DNA of 64,000 nucleotides from Sphingomonas sp. BAUL-RG-20F-R05-02 (lineage in GTDB: Bacteria > Pseudomonadota > Alphaproteobacteria > Sphingomonadales > Sphingomonadaceae): the NCBI RefSeq assembly GCF_022662305.1, contig NZ_JAKNQH010000004.1, forward strand, positions 347,613-411,612, read 5' to 3'. The notes under the pieces were generated by a model that saw nothing but the letters and a program-made list of their open reading frames with translations, searched no databases and had not been told where the DNA came from. Both the position numbers and the translations under genes were made by a program. Of the stretch, positions 60,769-64,000 are shown in pieces (position 1 is the first letter of the stretch; each line of letters begins with the position of its first letter).

Positions 60769-62916
60769 GTGACGGACTTCGCTGCTCAGCTACAAGAGGG
60801 CTTGCCCTATCCACGGGGTGCCACATGGAATGGGAGCGGTACGAACTTCGCCTTGTTCTCAGCCAATGCCACCAAGGTCGAGCTCTGCCTGTTCGAGGCG
60901 GACGGTCTGACCGAGATCGAACGAATCACGCTGCCCGAATATACCGATCAGGTCTTCCACGGCTATTTGCCGAACGTGAAGCCCGGGCAATTCTATGGAT
61001 ACCGGGTGCATGGCCCGTACGAACCTGAGGCAGGCCACCGCTTCAACCCCAACAAGCTGTTGCTGGATCCATATGCACGCGCGCATGCCGGTACGCTGGA
61101 ATGGAACCCGGCATTGTTCGGGTACCAGATGGAAACCGGTGACGATCTGACCTTCGACGAGCGTGACAACGCGCCGTTCATGCCGAAATGCGTCGTCGTC
61201 GATCCCAATTTCGACTGGCGCGGCCAGCCGAACCAGCGGACCACGCCGTGGGACAGCACGATCCTCTACGAAGCGCACGTAAAGGGGCTGACCATGCACC
61301 ACCCCGGCGTGCCCGAGCATCTGCGCGGCACCTATGCGGGGCTTGGCGAGCAGGCGGTGCTCGATCACATCAAGTCGCTGGGCGTATCGTCGGTGGAGCT
61401 GCTGCCGGTCCACGCCTTCGTGCAGGACAGCCAGTTGGTCGAAAAGGGCCTCGCTAACTACTGGGGCTACAACTCGATCGGCTTCTTCGCGCCGGAGCCG
61501 CGCTACGCGCACGACGTCGCCAACTCGCTGCGCGAGTTCAAGGAAATGGTGGCGCGGTTCCACGAAACCGGCCTCGAGGTGATCCTCGACGTGGTCTACA
61601 ACCACACGGCGGAAGGCAACGAGCTTGGGCCGACGCTGTCGTTCAAGGGCATCGACAACGCGACCTATTATCGGCTCATCCCCGATCAGCCGCGCTATTA
61701 CATCAACGACACCGGCACCGGAAACACGGTAAACCTCAGCCATCCGCGCGTGATCCAGCTCGTCACCGACAGTCTGCGTTACTGGGCCGACGAGATGCAT
61801 GTCGATGGCTTCCGCTTCGATCTCGGCACCATCCTCGCGCGAGAGCCGCACGGCTTCGACGAACAATCCGGCTTCCTGCGTGCGGTCGGGCAGGATCCGA
61901 CGCTGGCCAGCGTCAAGCTGATCGCGGAGCCATGGGACATCGGCCCCGGCGGCTATCAGGTCGGCTCCTTTCCGCCCGGCTGGGCGGAGTGGAACGACAA
62001 GTACCGCGATACGGTGCGTGATTTCTGGCACGGCGAGGCAAGCGTCGCCGCGCTTGCTCCGCGGCTGTGCGCTTCGCCGGAGGAATATAACCACAGCGGG
62101 CGCCGGTCGTGGGCGTGCGTCAACTTCATCACCGCGCATGACGGGTTCACGCTCAACGACGTGGTGAGCTACGACGGCAAGCACAACGAGGCGAACGGCG
62201 AGGACGGCAAGGACGGGTCGGACGATAACCGGTCGTGGAATTGCGGTGTCGAGGGCGAGACCGACGACCCTGAGATCCTGGCGCTGCGCGAACGCCAGAT
62301 CCGCAACTTCCTGGCGACGCTGCTGCTCAGCAAGGGCACGCCGATGCTGCTGGCTGGCGACGAGTTCGCGCGCACGCAAGGCGGCAACAACAACGCTTAT
62401 TGCCAGGACAGCGAGATCGGCTGGCTCGACTGGGACATCCAGGAGAAGGGCAAGGGCCTTATCACCTTCACGCGCAAGCTAACCGCGTTGCGCCGTCGCT
62501 TCCCGGTGCTGCACCGCGCGCGCTTCCTCAGCGGCAAGGTCGACGAGGAACTGGGCGTGAAGGACGTCACTTGGGTCAACCCCGCCGGGCTGGAGATGGA
62601 GCCGGCGGAATGGGAGGATACCAGCGCCCGCTGCTTAGGCATGATGATCGATGGCCGCGCCCGCGCGACCGCATTGCGGCGTCGTGGAGAGGACGAGACC
62701 CTGCTGCTGATCTTCAACGCGTGGCATGATCTCATCAACTTCACGCTGCCGGAGACGGCGGACGCGGAGGGATGGGAGCGGCTGATCGACACCAACGCTC
62801 CCGATGCGAGTGACGAGCGCTTCGCGGTCGGGGCGACCTACCAAGTAACGGGCCGCTCTGTCGTGGTGTTCCGTCTCGTCCAATCCGATCAGGGTGCGTC
62901 TATCGCTTCTAGATAA
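60769..62916 (+). CDS. glgX: Glycogen debranching enzyme GlgX
   Basis: A 715-residue GH13 isoamylase-type enzyme that removes short branches from phosphorylase-limited glycogen. N-terminal CBM48-like domain (about 10-110, YPRGATWNGSGTNFALFS), then barrel with DVVYNHT, nucleophile Asp351 in FRFDLG, acid Glu387 in AEPWD, and Asp458 in AHDGF. GTG at 60769 has AGGGAG six bases upstream; ATG at 60763 is too close to it. No glgA/B/C/P is in the window, so it is a stand-alone copy. Confidence 0.93.
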   Translation: MTDFAAQLQEGLPYPRGATWNGSGTNFALFSANATKVELCLFEADGLTEIERITLPEYTDQVFHGYLPNVKPGQFYGYRVHGPYEPEAGHRFNPNKLLLDPYARAHAGTLEWNPALFGYQMETGDDLTFDERDNAPFMPKCVVVDPNFDWRGQPNQRTTPWDSTILYEAHVKGLTMHHPGVPEHLRGTYAGLGEQAVLDHIKSLGVSSVELLPVHAFVQDSQLVEKGLANYWGYNSIGFFAPEPRYAHDVANSLREFKEMVARFHETGLEVILDVVYNHTAEGNELGPTLSFKGIDNATYYRLIPDQPRYYINDTGTGNTVNLSHPRVIQLVTDSLRYWADEMHVDGFRFDLGTILAREPHGFDEQSGFLRAVGQDPTLASVKLIAEPWDIGPGGYQVGSFPPGWAEWNDKYRDTVRDFWHGEASVAALAPRLCASPEEYNHSGRRSWACVNFITAHDGFTLNDVVSYDGKHNEANGEDGKDGSDDNRSWNCGVEGETDDPEILALRERQIRNFLATLLLSKGTPMLLAGDEFARTQGGNNNAYCQDSEIGWLDWDIQEKGKGLITFTRKLTALRRRFPVLHRARFLSGKVDEELGVKDVTWVNPAGLEMEPAEWEDTSARCLGMMIDGRARATALRRRGEDETLLLIFNAWHDLINFTLPETADAEGWERLIDTNAPDASDERFAVGATYQVTGRSVVVFRLVQSDQGASIASR

Positions 62917-62935
62917 GGCTTATGGGTGGATGCGG

Positions 62936-62968
62936 GGTTCGTCCGGCTCCGCATCCACTTCTGTGCAA
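62936..62968 (+). terminator. Possible terminator after glgX
   Basis: A perfect 10-bp stem (62936-62945 with 62959-62968) 19 bases after the glgX stop, with a 13-base loop and a weak TTCTGTG tail. Confidence 0.5.
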
Positions 62969-63147
62969 CATCACACTAGCACCAGGCGATCTAACTCAGT
63001 TCCCGCTATTCGCGGCGCGTTTTCGGCTTCCGAGCTCCGGTCGCCCGTTCATGTGGTTAGAACGTCCGGCTTCAGTCGTAAAGAACGACCGCGGAATGGC
63101 TGAAGGTGGTGGAGAGCAGAACGGCCGCTTTCCAGTGCAACTTTCTA

Positions 63148-63711
63148 TCAGCCGCCGTCCGCGAGCAACGAAGATGAAGAGGCAAGGCCATAATTGGCGG
63201 CAGCCGAACGCCTGATCCGGTAGCCCTTCGGCGTAAGTTGCAGGTCTTCCGATAGCGGAAGGGAACCGGATGGAAGGATCGGAACCGGTTGTGTCGCTGG
63301 CCAACGGCGCATGATCCCCACCTTAAGGTCTAGCCAGAAACGCCTCGCCGCTGCCCCGTGCTTGCCTGGATATATCGTTATCCAGCTTCTACCATTGTGC
63401 GCACCGTCGTCAGCCATAGCAATCAAGTCGTCATCGTCATTTCCATTCCAAACACCAGCGTAGAGTGTTTTACGCGCAGGCGGTGGAAGGTCTTTCGCTT
63501 GCCGTGCGAACTCGCGCCATTGTGCGCTTCCATTGTCAACGTGGAAGCCTTCCTTCGGTGCTGCCTGTCTAAGTAGCGCAATCAGGTCGGATTTGTCGTT
63601 GCTGGTCGGCGTCAGCACTTCGATTGCCGCTATCGGTGATTGGTCGGCTGAAGGCGGCGCTGCCGAGCACGCAGGCAGCGCAAGGACCGACAAGATGAAC
63701 AAACGTCGCAT
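63148..63711 (-). CDS. Predicted lipoprotein of unknown function
   Basis: A 187-residue exported protein. Signal MRRLFILSVLALPACSA with lipobox LPAC (Cys15). The mature part has DNGSAQWREFARQAKDLPPP, an Asp-rich NGNDDDDLIAMADD and RSWITIYPGKHGAAARRFW blocks; I recognise no domain. The start is set by the signal peptide; the longer open frame lacks one. Convergent with glgX. Role unknown. Confidence 0.7.
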   Translation of the reverse strand: MRRLFILSVLALPACSAAPPSADQSPIAAIEVLTPTSNDKSDLIALLRQAAPKEGFHVDNGSAQWREFARQAKDLPPPARKTLYAGVWNGNDDDDLIAMADDGAHNGRSWITIYPGKHGAAARRFWLDLKVGIMRRWPATQPVPILPSGSLPLSEDLQLTPKGYRIRRSAAANYGLASSSSLLADGG

Positions 63712-64000
63712 TGGGGAATGATCGCACCGGCCGACGATCGTCTGCAAGTGGGCGCTTTCGGCCTGGCCGCTTTTCTGTGGGAGCCGACCCGGCCATCTGA
63801 TCTTACCAAACATCGCCACGCGGCGGAGATGCCCTCCGCCGCGCTATCGCGTACCCTAAGCATTTGAGACTAGCATGACGCCTTGTGGAGGTGCTACCTC
63901 CGCGTTACCCCTGTAACTTCGTGTTCGCTAACATCTGATCGCGGTTGCGAGCGAAACGGTATCTCTCGTCTTCAGAACAGTACTTCAAGAGACGTTGGCC
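63712..64000. other. Upstream region, nothing recognised
   Basis: The 289 bp to the window end hold the presumed promoter of the lipoprotein gene. I see no credible coding frame, RNA gene or repeat. Confidence 0.4.

Overview
The window is GC-rich, densely packed alphaproteobacterial chromosome. Gene content and protein style point to the order Sphingomonadales, probably Sphingomonas or a close relative: a DUF4169 protein, split glycine decarboxylase (gcvPA/gcvPB) behind a tandem glycine riboswitch, an intracellular PHB depolymerase, a short ProS, an RGG-extended S5, and an S10-spc-alpha ribosomal cluster without rpmJ. Genus is inferred from gene content only.

Layout. 1-9.8 kb: the 3' part of propionyl-CoA carboxylase alpha, two small overlapping genes (one DUF4169), an Hsp70/YegD-like protein, a HerA-like ATPase, a SulP anion transporter with a structured leader, an SDR enzyme, a flavin/stress-type protein and phaZ. 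10-15.5 kb: an ABC half-transporter, ubiA, pmbA/tldE, an inositol-monophosphatase-family enzyme and a small membrane protein. 15.7-20.5 kb (minus strand): ispH, thrB, rnhA and purL. 20.6-26.1 kb: a lipoprotein gene, then the glycine riboswitch and gcvT-gcvH-gcvPA-gcvPB. 26.3-29.5 kb: a membrane protein, proS and trhO.

29.5-53.8 kb is the translation superlocus: rpsL-rpsG-fusA-tuf, then rpsJ to rpmD, rplO-secY-adk, and rpsM-rpsK-rpoA-rplQ. It is less continuous than the textbook operon. Terminator-like or strongly folded elements lie in most of the wider gaps. An apparent acyltransferase pseudogene separates rpmD from rplO. A CAP-domain lipoprotein gene and a two-component system sit between adk and rpsM.

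53.9-58.2 kb: a secreted prolyl oligopeptidase, a small exported repeat-like protein and guaA. 58.2-64 kb is looser, accessory-looking DNA: an IS256-type transposase remnant, a small conserved protein, a Gfo/Idh/MocA oxidoreductase, a large perfect-looking palindrome, glgX and a lipoprotein.

I found no CRISPR array, rRNA, tRNA, phage or defence island. The observations most worth following are the folded RNA between rpsJ and rplC, the decayed acyltransferase inside the spc operon, the hairpin-filled rpoA-rplQ gap, and the SulP leader. Hairpins were paired by eye; no folding energies or database searches were run.
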